A DNA stretch of 64,000 nucleotides from Anoplopoma fimbria. Taxonomy: Eukaryota > Chordata > Actinopteri > Perciformes > Anoplopomatidae. Below, in pieces: positions 50,352-62,800 of this stretch. How positions within the stretch are numbered: the stretch's first letter is position 1; each line of letters begins with the position of its first letter. Location: positions 16,692,744 to 16,756,743 of the forward strand of contig NC_072456.1 in assembly GCF_027596085.1 (NCBI RefSeq). The letters are read 5' to 3'. A program made the translations under genes and the position numbers. The notes beneath the pieces were generated by a model, which was not told where the DNA came from, did no database searches, and was given only the letters and a program-made list of their open reading frames with translations.

Positions 50352-50918
50352 TACCGTATTTTCCGCACTATAGGGCGCACTGGATTATAAGGCGCACTGT
50401 CAATGAATGGTCTATTTTCGATCTTTTTTCATATATAAGGCGCACCAGACTATATTAAGCGCATTAAGCGAAACAAAAGTCAGTCAGTCAAACTTCCTCC
50501 ACTTCCGTACCATTGATTCATTAATGTTGAATTCTCTCGCAGCTGCTCTATTCCCATGTTCTACTGCGTGACTGATAGCCTTGAGTTTGAAGTCCGCGTC
50601 GTAAGCGTGTCTCTTGACAGGAGCCATGTTGGGTCCTTATACACACACACTGTAATATTATGGTGAAGCACAGTATGTATTACTCCTGACGCTCCTGACT
50701 ACGGTGGCCGTAATGCTGCTGCGGTGCGGCTTTGTAGTTTACTAAGTCTACTAAAACATTTTGACAGAGCGCCGTGTACCACACAAAATCGCTTCGAGGT
50801 CAGTAAGCACAACCAGAATTAATCCATATATAAGGCGCTCCGGATTATAAAGCGCACTGTCGTTTTTTGAGAAAATTAAAGGCTTTTAAGTGCGCCTTAT
50901 AGTGCGGAAAATACGGTA
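50352..50918 (-). mobile_element. Pogo/Tc1-mariner-like non-autonomous element
   Basis: The element is 50354-50916 (563 bp) with terminal inverted repeats beginning CCGTATTTTCCGCACTATA and then RGGCGCAC, 27 bp with one mismatch, and a TA on each side (50352-50353 and 50917-50918), the target duplication of the Tc1/mariner superfamily. Internal blocks GGATTATAAGGCGCACTGTC recur near both ends. On the minus strand it keeps the start of a transposase gene (separate entry). Most of the transposase, including the DDE core, is deleted. Confidence 0.9.
50484..50627 (-). pseudogene. N-terminal remnant of a pogo-like transposase
   Basis: An ATG at 50627 opens 47 codons, MAPVKRHAYDADFKLKAISH then HGNRAAAREFNINESMVRKW, ending RKFD and stop at 50484-50486. 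This is the N-terminal helix-turn-helix (Brinker/CENP-B-type) DNA-binding segment of pogo-family transposases, the part that would contact the element's ends. The DDE catalytic domain is absent. The reading frame is intact up to the stop, where internal deletion has joined unrelated sequence. Confidence 0.8.
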
Positions 50919-53900
50919 GTTTAAATAGCTGTATAATGCTTTGACATTGATAGTTTTATTACTATAGCTGAGGTTATTCTTTTTGTTGTTGTTTGGAAGG
51001 TGCCTTATTATTTCTAAATTATATTGATTCATGTTGTGGTAAAATTAGAATTTTTATGTTTGAATGTGCATGTTAAGGTGTTGGACCGGCCTTTTTTTCA
51101 GCAGCCACATTGGCATGTTATAAGAAGGGTAAACACAGGTGTAATTGATAAAGTGAATTATGGTCCCACTCTATTTAGCCATGAGCCAGCCTGCACTATA
51201 CCAGGGCCCTAACCCACCTAATGTAAACAGGCTCATAATTAATATTAATAATTACACCTGTGTTTACCCTGCAGTGACATGTCAAAATGTCTATACTGCC
51301 GAGTATAAATGTATCTTGATCTTCCGCACTGCTTTCGCATCCATTGGGCCATAGAGCAAGCGCAGTTTCCTTTCACAATGCATTCCAACCTCTTGGTCTC
51401 GGCTTAGTCAGATGAGTGGCAGTTCATATGCCTATAGGAAAATAATTTTGGATTCGGCAATTTGTGCATTTCACAACTTTTAGAACTTAAGTTTTCATCA
51501 GGGCCATTCAAGTGTTTGTGCTGGGAAGAATAGTGACCTAAATGTATATTATCTGCTGATACAAAATGTTTGTTTCCCAATACAAGTGAATGAGAAAAAT
51601 ACTTTCTGGGCCTTATGGCATGTTGGTGCTTATAGGCTCACTGCTAATTCTGGTCTCTAGTAGTTGGTAAACTTGTTTATTGGCTTTATGGATTGATTGG
51701 TATTACTGGCTTTGCAAGAAACTCAAGTTAGGTAATTTCTTTTTCACATTTTCTCCATACATTCTACATTTGATGAACATTCAAACTCAAAATCAAAAGC
51801 TTTAAGTGGAAGCCCGTTTTACAATTTTGAGTATTATAATTGCATCTAACCTGGGCTGGGCTTCTGTTTGTTGTACCCTGCTGCTTTACACAGCCACACT
51901 CATGGCCAACTTCTTGTGTATAACTAACTACGTAATAATGGTCATCTGTAGTTTATTGCCGCATAACATTTGATGAAAGAGTTTGTATGTGAAAAGCTGT
52001 GATATCTTTTTGTAATTTTATTATGAGTTAATAACGACTTTCTGCATAGCTGACATGTCTTGGATTGCTGGGTTTATTTTATCCTTCTCAATTCACCTGA
52101 TATCCCCTGCAGTTGTTGGAGGTGCTTTGTTAAGGAATGGCAGATGGTACGGTCAGTTCTCATACTGTAGATTCCGAATAACAGCTGCCGTCCGGCTCTG
52201 TATCTAACGTATTTTTGCATGGAAGATTTTATTATCGTCAGTTCCCAATCTCTGCTATGCTGAGCGGGTTCGGTGAGGGATATATTTTGATGTCAAATAT
52301 CAACCTTGTACACACTCTGTATTATTTTTTCTATGTGAGCTGGCGGATTGATATAGCGTTTGGGGTTTAAAGCCCTCTAAAAGTTTTTCTGAATAGGACT
52401 CCTAAGGTGATGATCATTTCGTCGTGACCACCTCCCTGAGCGACGCAGTGTGTCACTTTGATTCCACAGAGTGATAATTCTTTGTCAGTTATAAAGGTCA
52501 GTGTGGCAGAATCATATACTTGAAATCTAACTGGCCTTCAGATACTGTACTATAGGCGCCATTGCTCTGACCTATAGTGATGTCTCCATACCTCTTGAGC
52601 TCAAATGATGAGCCAATTAATCTATTAGTATATCAGCAGGAAATGTGCACTATAAAGTGCTTCTAGTGTCTTAAATGTCAGGATTTTATATTTTCCTCAT
52701 CATATATGATACACTTAAATGGCACGTCTTTGGGTTTTTGACTGTTGGTTGGACATAAAAAGCAATTTCGATATCTCACCTTGGGCTATGGGAAACTATA
52801 ATGGGGATTTTATTCTTTTTTTCCCCCCATTTTATTGATAAAACAAAAATTCTAATTGGAAAATAATTTGCAATATTCAAATATGGAACTTTTCACATTG
52901 AATTGTTAAGACATGTAGAGCAGGCTTTTTTAAAGCAACTCTGAAACATCTGTGAATTAAAAATTTTGTACTGATAGAAATTATTGTCTTTTTCTAACCA
53001 TTATGTCATTATATCTATAAACACCAGGGTGCTAAGGAAAAGAAAGACGAATGAGCATAGGCAGTAAAGAAAGAAACTCTTTAATGATATGTTAACGAAC
53101 AAAATAAATACTAATTGATCCAATCTTTGATCAAAGGATATCCTTTGCTGCATTGGTGTGAAAATAAAAGCAATAAATTACCTAAAGTCATGATTTGTTA
53201 TTCAACAAAACATGGAGCAGAAGTGATTAATTTAAAATGTGTACCTTTACCTTTGCAGTTTGCCTTTCAAACAAGAGGCTTCATTTATTCAGATGGTCCA
53301 TTTTCTGACATTCACAAAGGCTATTTCAGCCATTACTAAAACTTTCTCACAGAGGGAGAAAGCTGCATTGAGTGAGGCTTCACTCATGGATCAATACAGC
53401 GGCTCCCAATAGGCTCCCATTGACCGGACGGTGCGATCTGGATGCCGGTGGCAGTGATCAGCTCCTGCAGGATTTCAGAAAAGACAAGGTCACCTTGCAC
53501 ATAAAAAAGAAAAACAGCCTTAACTAAAGAGGCCTGAGCCAGTTTCCTAATGGTGCAGATCCATCCTCTCAATGTTTGGCCTTTGGCAGATTTAGACCTT
53601 GCTCTTGTTCAAGGATTTCAGGACTGTCTGTAGTTATGAAGTAGGACAAACTGTCACAACTACGTGTGCATGCACACATACTGTACGCACAAATATAAAT
53701 AGACATTGTACACAGTGTAAACTATATCATCATCTTAACCTCTGTTGCCATATATGCACAGTAACAGTAATGAACACAAAGCATAACAGGGCCATGCAAA
53801 CACTGTTCATCATCCTCTAATTACATGGTGTTACAAGCTATGAATAGTTTCCCCTGCGATGAAGCATCCCTCTGTTTCTCTAATGTCATGTGGTGTTTTT

Positions 53901-54512
53901 TATCGATGACTTTAGCACACTTCTCAAACAATTCCTCAAATAAAGTGCCCAACCTAGGACGAAAAAATCTTTACCCTGTCAGCTCCCTCCTACATTATGC
54001 TATAGTGACATTATGGCGCTTCATCACTGCAGGAAATTCTATTACAAGACCTTTAGAGGCTGCATATTGCCACAATATGGCTGATGGAATGTACTCTACT
54101 AATGGCAACCATGATATGGTGGGAGCAAATGAGACAGCTGTGAAGAAAATAGGCTGGAAGCAGATTAGAGCGACATCAGCCTCAGCATCATCTGCTCTGT
54201 AAGTGCCAGGGTCAGAAAGATAGTCAAAAATAATCTGCAGCTATGATGTTTTTGCTGCTGTACGATCTATGATGTCTTAAGCATAAAAAAGCATTCATGG
54301 ATGAGAAATAATCCCCATGGTGCGTTTCAGCCTGCTCACTTGGCTGCAAATCAGATGAGCTGTCGATAATAGCAAACATAGTTGTTTGCTCTCATATCAC
54401 AATTTTTGATATTCTCCTGTATAAGGCCAGGAAGTTCTAGTGTGCAAACCCACTTATGTATAAGTCTGCAAGTCTCTTAAGCTTATTAAGAAGCAAAGAG
54501 GGAAACATTTAT
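50919..54512. other. Non-coding DNA, no gene seen
   Basis: Contains the inverted repeat at 51126-51270. The stretch 52000-52560 is free of simple repeats and of recognised transposons, so it is a reasonable place to look for conserved non-coding sequence. No exon is recognised. Confidence 0.35.
51126..51270. repeat. Perfect 21-bp inverted repeat
   Basis: AGGGTAAACACAGGTGTAAT(T) at 51126-51146 is exactly complementary to the arm at 51250-51270, with a 103-base spacer. It could fold as a long-looped hairpin or mark the ends of a tiny MITE. No clear target duplication flanks it. Confidence 0.9.
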
Positions 54513-54775
54513 TAATTGATTAGTAGATTAGTGAATTGACAGACAAATCAGTCAAAGGCAATTTTAAATAATTGTCAAAACTGCCCAAAAGTAATTCACT
54601 CAAGCATCTTAAATGTAAATATTAGCTTTTTTTGTTTTTACAATATTCGATTAAAGTAGTTGCTCTGTGCAATCGAAAATTGGGATTTTGACATGTTATT
54701 AAGCTATAGTTGAATTGAATAATTGAGAAAATAATAAACAGATTAATCGATAATGAAAAATATTGTTGAAGCCCT
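54513..54775 (-). repeat. Worn teleost CGATTAATCGATAATG-type repeat
   Basis: The right part reads GAGAAAATAATAAACAGATT then AATCGATAATGAAAAATATT and ends GAAGCCCTACA. On the minus strand this matches the start (AGGGCTGCAAC...CATTATCGATTAATC) of a very common teleost repeat. The left part is diverged and seems truncated. The transposon class is uncertain. Confidence 0.6.
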
Positions 54776-57218
54776 ACACTGAACAATGACAGACAAAGAG
54801 AAATTGTTTTGATAAATGAATCTTAATATACGTAACAAAACACATATTAAAAGTTTATAGCCTTTTAAAAGACTTGTGTGCATGTGCTCTTGTGCAGTCA
54901 AGTGCACACACAGCTGTTTGATCTAGCACCTGCTTATTAAGAGCACTTGACTTCTTGACATCTTATGACTTATAAAATCTCCTGGCCACTTGAGAGCGAT
55001 AATAACGTGAAAGTGAAATCGCCCTGCAGGAAGTGAGTAGTTCTATCAGTCAGAGCCAGGCTGCCTGTCCTCACAGAGCTAGAGCTGTAACCGCAGGACG
55101 AACCTTATTAAGGTGGAAATAAGTCGTGTGGATTGCAAGAGGAGACCTGATACAGGGGATCTAGCACTTTCAATTTGGCCCACCAAGAAGCCTGCAAGGT
55201 CAATTCGAGTGAAGATGATTTCACACACCAGTTCACGTGCATTTCAGCTGCAAGTAAATTTAACTCCTAAATGATAAAAGTGCTACTTGGCGTTCAGCCC
55301 TAAGATGCAGATAACCCCTGAAGTGGGAGGGAAGTGGAGTGAAGTTCTCTTCTTTAAGTGCCAAGTTGACAGAATTGAAATAAGTGTGAGGACAGAGAGA
55401 GTTCAAGTTAGTTATAGCTTTTATTTATTTATTTTCATTGTTCCAGGATGTGTCTACCCTCCAAAAACACAAATCTTTCAGCTTTGGCCTCAGCCTATTA
55501 TTTTTTTGATTTCTAAAGCTGACATGATGTTTTAGCAAACATACCTTCCTATAATTGTGCAAACAAACCACACATTTTGTGTGGCATTTTCTGAAGATAT
55601 GTTAAATATAGGGCTACCAAAGCACTTGAAGTCATGCACTCACAGTCTATAACACTGTTTGACAAACCTAAAACTGAGAATTAAAATGATAAAGGATTTA
55701 AATGAAAAAACGTGGTTTCTTGGTCAAAATGTAGACATTTTCCCACAAATACTTGCTTCAGCTTCATACTGTAGTGAGGAAGGGGGTATGGTTTCAGTAT
55801 GCGTTACAGTAGTGAATACTATTGTAGTTAGGCCACTGACATGTGTTAGCAAAGGGTATGTGAGAAAAACACAGCTGTTGAGGAAAATAACACACATAAT
55901 ATTCTGGGCTGACCTCACTGATAAAGTCCTCCCAGAGTGAAGGTGACATCATCTGGGAGCTGATCAATTGGTCCGGGTCACACTCTTCACCACAGTAGAC
56001 ATACCATCACAAAATGGCACACTCAGTCAAAGTTTCACAGCATTCATCTTCTTGGAAATGACTTCAGATGTGGACTAAACCTCCATTTATTAGCACAACT
56101 CAGTGTAAACAGATCCCTCTGGTGATGTAAAATTTGGGCTGGGAACACAGTGTATAAAATCTCCATCTCCTTCAACTATCAGCAGCAAAGAGAAAACTTT
56201 ATTTGAAATAAATATAAATAAATATGTATATAGCAAAAACATAATAATGTTAAAAACACACTCTTCCTTTTCAGTTGAAGCAGATCCACATTGAAACAAT
56301 CTGGTTTGCAAGGACTAATGTTCTCATGTTTCTTGCCCCAGTAAATGGAAAAGTTCAGTTTACCACTGAACATCTAATGGTGAAGGCATATATTCCACTG
56401 GCAGCAGCAGTTTAGAAAAACACACAATTAATAGTGGAACTTCTTGCTTGTTCAGATGATTCAGTGTCTGCTCCATTTTCAGCGTTGCACTATCCTTTCC
56501 CCAGTATGACGGCAGCACTAGCAACTCTAGCTGAGATAATGAGCCCCTGAATGGATCCACAAGGTTTTTCAAGCTAATAATAAATTGAGTTCCTTGAGTG
56601 GCCTTTGACTGCAGACACCATTACGTCATCTGCCTCTTTTCCATTCCTCCAAACTTAAATTTTGACTAATGAGCCACGTGTCTCACACTAATGAAGGGTT
56701 CAGGTCAGATTTGTCAGAGGTTGTGGATGATGAAGACAATAGCAGCTGATTGTGAACGAGTGTGGACATGATTTAGCAATCATCATTTTTTCTGACCACA
56801 TTATACTTTAAAGATAAATGCCATAACATTAAGTGCTAATATTATATTACATGACAGGTAACACAAAAATGTTATTCAGCGTGTTAAGCCGCCTCACTTC
56901 TCCCTTTTTTATTCAGTTGAATTATAAACTTAATCCATCTTGAGTGAGTTTGCAAAGTTTAAATTGAAACATACCTGAAAAATAAGAATTAAAAAATGGG
57001 TAGCATGACATTTATATTGTTAATAAACAACATATTCAATTGGTTAAAACAAACCTTGGAGTGTTTCTCTGTGGAAGATAAGACACATTTTTGGACTTGA
57101 CAAAGAATCATGCTCTTTATTAGTATGATGCTGAGTCATATTTACATTTGGGATATGCCCAGTACAACTACATTCCTCTACTGTTGGTCACCACTGCGTT
57201 ATTAATTAATAGATCATT
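54776..57218. other. Non-coding DNA, no gene seen
   Basis: AT-rich DNA without recognised exon or repeat. Open frames are below 95 codons. Confidence 0.4.
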
Positions 57219-57419
57219 TGAGACTGGTACACCCTGGACAGCTCGCCAGACCATCGCAGGGCTGACATAAATAGACAGATTCATGCTCACATCCACACCT
57301 CCGGGTAATTAAGAGTGATCATATAACCGAAACTGAATGTCTTTGGATGTGGGAGGAGGTCGTAGAACCCGGAGAGAACCCACGCTGCCATGGGGAGAAC
57401 ATGTAAACTCCACACAGAG
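57219..57419 (-). mobile_element. Second copy of the SINE-like repeat
   Basis: Shares GGTACACCCTGGACAG, TCGCAGGGCTGACAT, AACCCGGAGAGAACCCACGC and AACTCCACACAGA with the copy at 12391-12629, in the same orientation but more diverged. It is truncated at the same CACACAGA end, so the tRNA-like head is missing here too. Confidence 0.65.
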
Positions 57420-57892
57420 ACTGTGAGCTCCATTTAGCTGCTTCAATTCTAGGGTCCTGGGACTGTGCATGCTGGTTCGCTGTCATGCTTTTATGACTGA
57501 GAGGGACACTTAAATAGAACAATGCCATTGTAATGTTATTTGTAAGACCTGTGTTTTTCCCAAAATGACAAATCAGAATATCTCCTTTTGTGAACACAAA
57601 GGGGAGTTTTCTTTATTCCAATGCTATGAAATGACATATGTAGCACACAAGTTGATTTGAGATTATTTTGGCTTTCTTTGTCTCACTATAAATGGGTCCA
57701 TAACTGTCTGGTGTATAATGAGCCCACATAAAGGTTTTGTTAACTGTAATATTAAAAATGCATAACCCTGTATGCATGTTAAAATTCAGAAATCATCATG
57801 AACACTAAATGCTACTTAGTGGTAACACAATTATGCACTCTGCTTTTTGCCCAGAAAATACAATCTTATTAATTACATTTTGTTTAGCTCTA

Positions 57893-57930
57893 CATCATTT
57901 GGCAGATGCCTTTATCCATCATAATTTACA
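57893..57930 (-). repeat. Worn L2/SINE tail
   Basis: CATTTGGCAGATGCCTTTAT followed by CCATCATAATTTACA is a decayed form of the tail CATTTAGCAGACGCTTTTAT seen at 12858 and 22291. No body is recognisable beside it. Confidence 0.55.
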
Positions 57931-59783
57931 GCTAAGTACTCATCACTACCAAATTCAATCTTTATTAATCTGATCACAAGACTATTGTGGAATTTGTTAA
58001 ATAGCCTTTGTGGTATCTGATGAGAAAGAAGTGATGTAGCATCACATCTGCAGCCCTCCTTTTCTCTGGAAGTTTTACCATCAAACTCTGAGTCACTTTA
58101 GTTATGCCCGACAAAGAATTTGTGTAACAAAGTAGTTTTTGTTCCAAACATTCCAGTGTGAGATAGTGTAAAATGAATCCTTGTGAAACCAACATCATTT
58201 CTTCCAGACTATCTCACAGCAGGTATTAAGCCCCAGCCTCTGTTACAAAACATTAAATAATGTTACGCATGTTGACTCAAACACACATCTTCATGTTTTC
58301 CGGATCTACAGGTTTGGAGTAAATAAAGCAGATATTTTCATTAGCATATATTCAATCTTTTTAAAATGTTGTGATCAATGCACAATGCACAAACTGTGAC
58401 CATTACATAAAAAACTTTGCCCTTGATTGACCTCAAGTGTCTTTTTAATGACGAAGGCTGAGGAGCAGTCTGGTTACGGCCACATATTTCACTCACACAA
58501 TCTTAGACATGAAAGCCCTCTCAGATTTATGATACTGAAGCCACGTGTGTTGTTTGAAGATTGTGGCCGAGTGCAGACTGAAAGTGTGGGTGTAGGTGTG
58601 AAGAGATACAACTGGGAGCGAGACAGAAACGGAGCTTGTTTGTTTGAGTGGTAAGATTGCTTTCACATTGCATTTTTAACAATTGTGTGCAGATTACACC
58701 TCAACATCAGTAACTAACATTGCTAAGAAAGGATGGTGAAGGCTGTGGCTTCTGTCATATTGTGCAACATTTTAAGATTAATCAAGCAACCTAACAGCAA
58801 AAATATAATTATCAATGGCTCTTTCTCAGTGTGTTTCACTTTATTTAGGAATGCTTCATGGTTGCAGATATCCACTGGGGAGTTAGATGTATATCAGCAG
58901 TCAAGTTATTCACTATCAGTATGGTAGAGTATCCTCTGAGGCTACAGCTGCGTCCATAAAAAGTGTGGGAAAGTCTCCACTGAAATAATGTTTTCTGTGT
59001 TTAATTATTTTTATTTTTTTTAAATGTTCAACTTTTTGTTTTGTAATAATATAAATGTATACTTTACTGTCACATGAAGACTACATGCTGCATCATGAAC
59101 ATACTTGTGAATGATTAAGGTTTGTATCAGAATGTTGAATGTTAAAATGTTAGCATAGCATCATGTTGTATATTCAATTTGTTACAGTTAGAAAGGGAGG
59201 AACATCTGATGAAAATAAAACATGGTTCCAAAGTCATTGTTAGAATTGTCATGGCATTGTTAAGTACTCATATGGGTACTCAGTATCGGCAAGTCAAATG
59301 TAAGTACGTAAGTAATTATTCTTGGTCTGTAAAAAAAGTGGTTTGGTGCATCCCTAGCAGTAGAATTTGATAGGGAATGAGAGGAGGGTTACATACAACA
59401 AAGTTCCAAAGCTGAAATTAAACCAAGGATGTTGCTTAATACTATTAAATATTTTCAGAAAAATACACAAATAATGCTAAAACCTGAACAAAACATTTAA
59501 AAAATCATGTGAAGCTTATCTTCTTGTGTCGGCTTTAGACTGTTTTGATAAAGTCTACATGAATACAGGAAGTGTAATTTGAAATTTCTAGGTCACTGTA
59601 GGTTACCCTATTGTCTGGCCGTGCTCTGCACTGATTGAACTTGTTGACTCTCTTTGACCTTCGCTAAGGAGATTCAACGATCATCCGAACGTAGACTGTT
59701 GGAATTTCCTCCTAATAAGCCTGACATTACCTCCATTGAAGGAATTTCTTTTAATGTTTATTCGCTGTGTAGCCTACACTGTG
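57931..59783. other. Non-coding DNA, no gene seen
   Basis: AT-rich sequence without recognised exon, RNA gene or named repeat. Confidence 0.4.
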
Positions 59784-59853
59784 CTGCATTTATTGTATGA
59801 AAGGTGCTATACAAATAAGATGTATTATTATTATAAATTATATTATTATCATT
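59784..59853 (+). repeat. Retroposon 3'-tail fragment
   Basis: GCATTTATTGTATGAAAGGT followed by GCTATACAAATAAGA and ATTATTATTATAA units is the typical 3' end of a teleost LINE or SINE family (TGTATGAAAAGTGCTATA... ending in TTA repeats). The body upstream is not recognisable. Confidence 0.5.
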
Positions 59854-62800
59854 GGCATTCATAGATAACACACTGTATTCTCTTTGAACACAACGCTGTG
59901 CTCTGACAAGACTTGTTCCAGCTAAACTGCTTTGTTTTGGCAATTGAGTGTGCTTGGGGAGTAACTGGGTTTTCCTTTCATTGCCACATCATGCAGTATA
60001 TATGAGATCTGAGTCACAGGGACATTGCGTTCAGAATGCAGCCAGGAAGTATCACCCCTCCAGTCAGATACATTTAAATTTAGCCCTCAATACTTGTGAC
60101 ATAGTTAGCTCACCTCTACCTCCTGTTGGACGCTAAGCTTGTTTTGTAGGACTAGTCTGCCCGGGAGCAAAGAGAGAGTGGTGGCTGGCTGAGGATGCAG
60201 AATGTAAATAAACAACACAAGATTATCCATCTGATGCCACCTCAAAGAGTACTTAAAACAAGTTAGCCTTATATTGATTTGACCTGGCAAAGCCTGGATA
60301 TAAAACTCAAATGACCTGTTTGGTTACTGAGGAAAGGGTCAGGGTGAGCAGGACTTGGTGATTACAGGTCATGATGTCCTCAACCATAATTCTCGCTGGT
60401 CATTCAGCAAAGCTGCTGGACCACTGGCCTTCTGGCATTTATGTACTCATGTTTAAGTACCTTGAAAAAGTTCTTGGAAGAGAATCCTTCCTGCGCATTA
60501 ACAATTTTGTGTTTAATAGCAATTTATCAAGCTTTCAAACAAGCGGAACATAAACATAAATATGACGTCTTTGACTTCCAATACTCAACTCCCCTCTCAC
60601 CCAAACTCACTCACCTCCCCCCTACCAATTTTGTTTTTTTAAACCAGTTTTGTTATTTGGGTTTTCAAATTATTCATGCATAAATACATTTTTGTTATCA
60701 AATGGTCAGAAATAACAAGAAAATGCATATATTTCTGTCAAAACATTCTGAGCCAGAAAAATCCCTGTCAGTTAAACAGTATCAGTGGTTTCTTGGCTTT
60801 AGATGTGACTCCAAATATTCATGCTCAAGTAGAGCTTGTATTCCAAACAAGAATAACTTTCCATGAAAAGAGTATTTTTATAACCCAGATGTTTTGAGTT
60901 GACAGACAATGGTGGACTCTACTGCCAGGAGGGAAAGTCCTTGACATGTCTCCACTGTGTGTAATTGTTTTGTTTAAATACAAAGGAATGGTGACCGTAT
61001 TGTGCTATAAGGATACATTATCAAGGTCTTCTGATATTTTGTGCCTTCTTGGGATAACTGCTGCCAAAAATCCTGATGATGTCATGATTTTCTTTCAGTT
61101 ATTTTTTCTAATCATCACTTGCATTATGATGATGAACTGTTACAATTATCTCACATAACAGATAAATGGCAAATATTGCTCGGAGTTTGAGAAAATACTA
61201 TAGGTATGGCCACTGCCAGGACTGAATTTTGGATTGGTCTGTGTGGATTGTGTCTTTAAGCATTTTGTGCTGCTCCAGAACCGCTCCTTATTACATAAAA
61301 CGTTTTGTAGATCTCTGTAATGTTTTTCCAGGCAGATTGATGTGACCTTTCCAATCATCTGTGAGAAAGTGCTGCTTTTAGGGCCCCATTTCTATGGAAT
61401 ATTTATGGCCTCATTTCTACTGAAATGTTATCACTAATGGTTTGACTGAACTCATTATGACAAGCTGGAGGTTGTCTTTCCTTGCCAACTGTTACCCTGA
61501 CCCAAACTCCCACCATGTATTATTGTGTGTACGGTATAATTGAGCTTTGTGTTCATACAGACTCATTAGCTTGCCAACCATGGGCTGCTGACAATGATTA
61601 GACATGGTAGTCAACCTGTGTTAATGTGGTCCCTGCAGGAAGTTTATAGAAATATGTCTGACCAATTACTGTGGAGCAGTAAACCCCCATGTCCTTGAAC
61701 AACAGAGTGCAACATCATTTCCTCCTACAGAGAGGCTCTTCTCTCACTTGAAAATTATTTTGAAGAAGCCTCACAGAGGGCCTGGCTTTCCAACAGCCCT
61801 CATTTGATGGATCCTCGTCCTCTGTGTTGATACAAACAGTAGGAGGAATCTGCTAAATATGGTGCATGGCTTGGCAGATGTATTTTTGACCCATATAAAC
61901 AATATCCAGAGGGGCTGTCTGGGGCCTTTGGAGGCCCCTGACCCATCCCTCCGTTTTTCTTCATGTTTCATCACAAGGAGTTACAGCTCTACCACCCTCT
62001 GGTCCCAGCAAGCACTAGTTAAGATAGATGGAGTCCCTCATTAGTTTGTGCTTGTGTCTGTTGCCCTGGACAATGTAATAATCAACAATAAAAAAACAAC
62101 TCTCATGTGCCTAACATGTGGGTCAGCATCCAGACTCGGTTACGTAATCACAAGCCACAAGGTACCGACTGCTGGCTCCGAGAGAAGTATCAGGGAGTGT
62201 TTGTTTCCAGAAATGCAGTTCTAATTGCTTGAGTGGTTTCAGCAGGTTGGTGATTCTTGGAAGATTCAGAACTGAGGGAGAATATCAAGCAGTTCTCAGT
62301 AGTGTACAGGAGCACTCAGGCATTAAAAGTGACCTTTACACTAAATAAGCTAAAAGCCAATATACAAAACAGTGGACTGATATTTTCTATGTCCACTGAG
62401 GATTCAAATCAGCATGAGCCAAGAGACAGTCAGCTGATTTCTGTTGTAGTTGTTTTAATTGGTTAAAACCGTTTTTTTCCAGTTAGCATACTGCAAGCAG
62501 ACCTGTGCACCAGTCATCTATGAACTAATGCAAAAAAGTTAACTTCAAAAATGTTTTGCAAATTAAGCCAAGGCAACATCATCAGATTATTTTACATGTA
62601 CAAGGATCTATATTGCTGTGAGAAATCAGGTGTAGTCAAGAAATCAGATAAAATATTTTACATCAAGTGTCAACCAGTATTGGCATATTTTATTGTAATG
62701 AGTTGTATGTTTTTATCCTGATATAGTTGCAGCTGTTGAAGTCAAATAGTTTAAAGCTTAAAACAGGCATAAAATCAATGCAGTTTTTTTTACTTACAGT

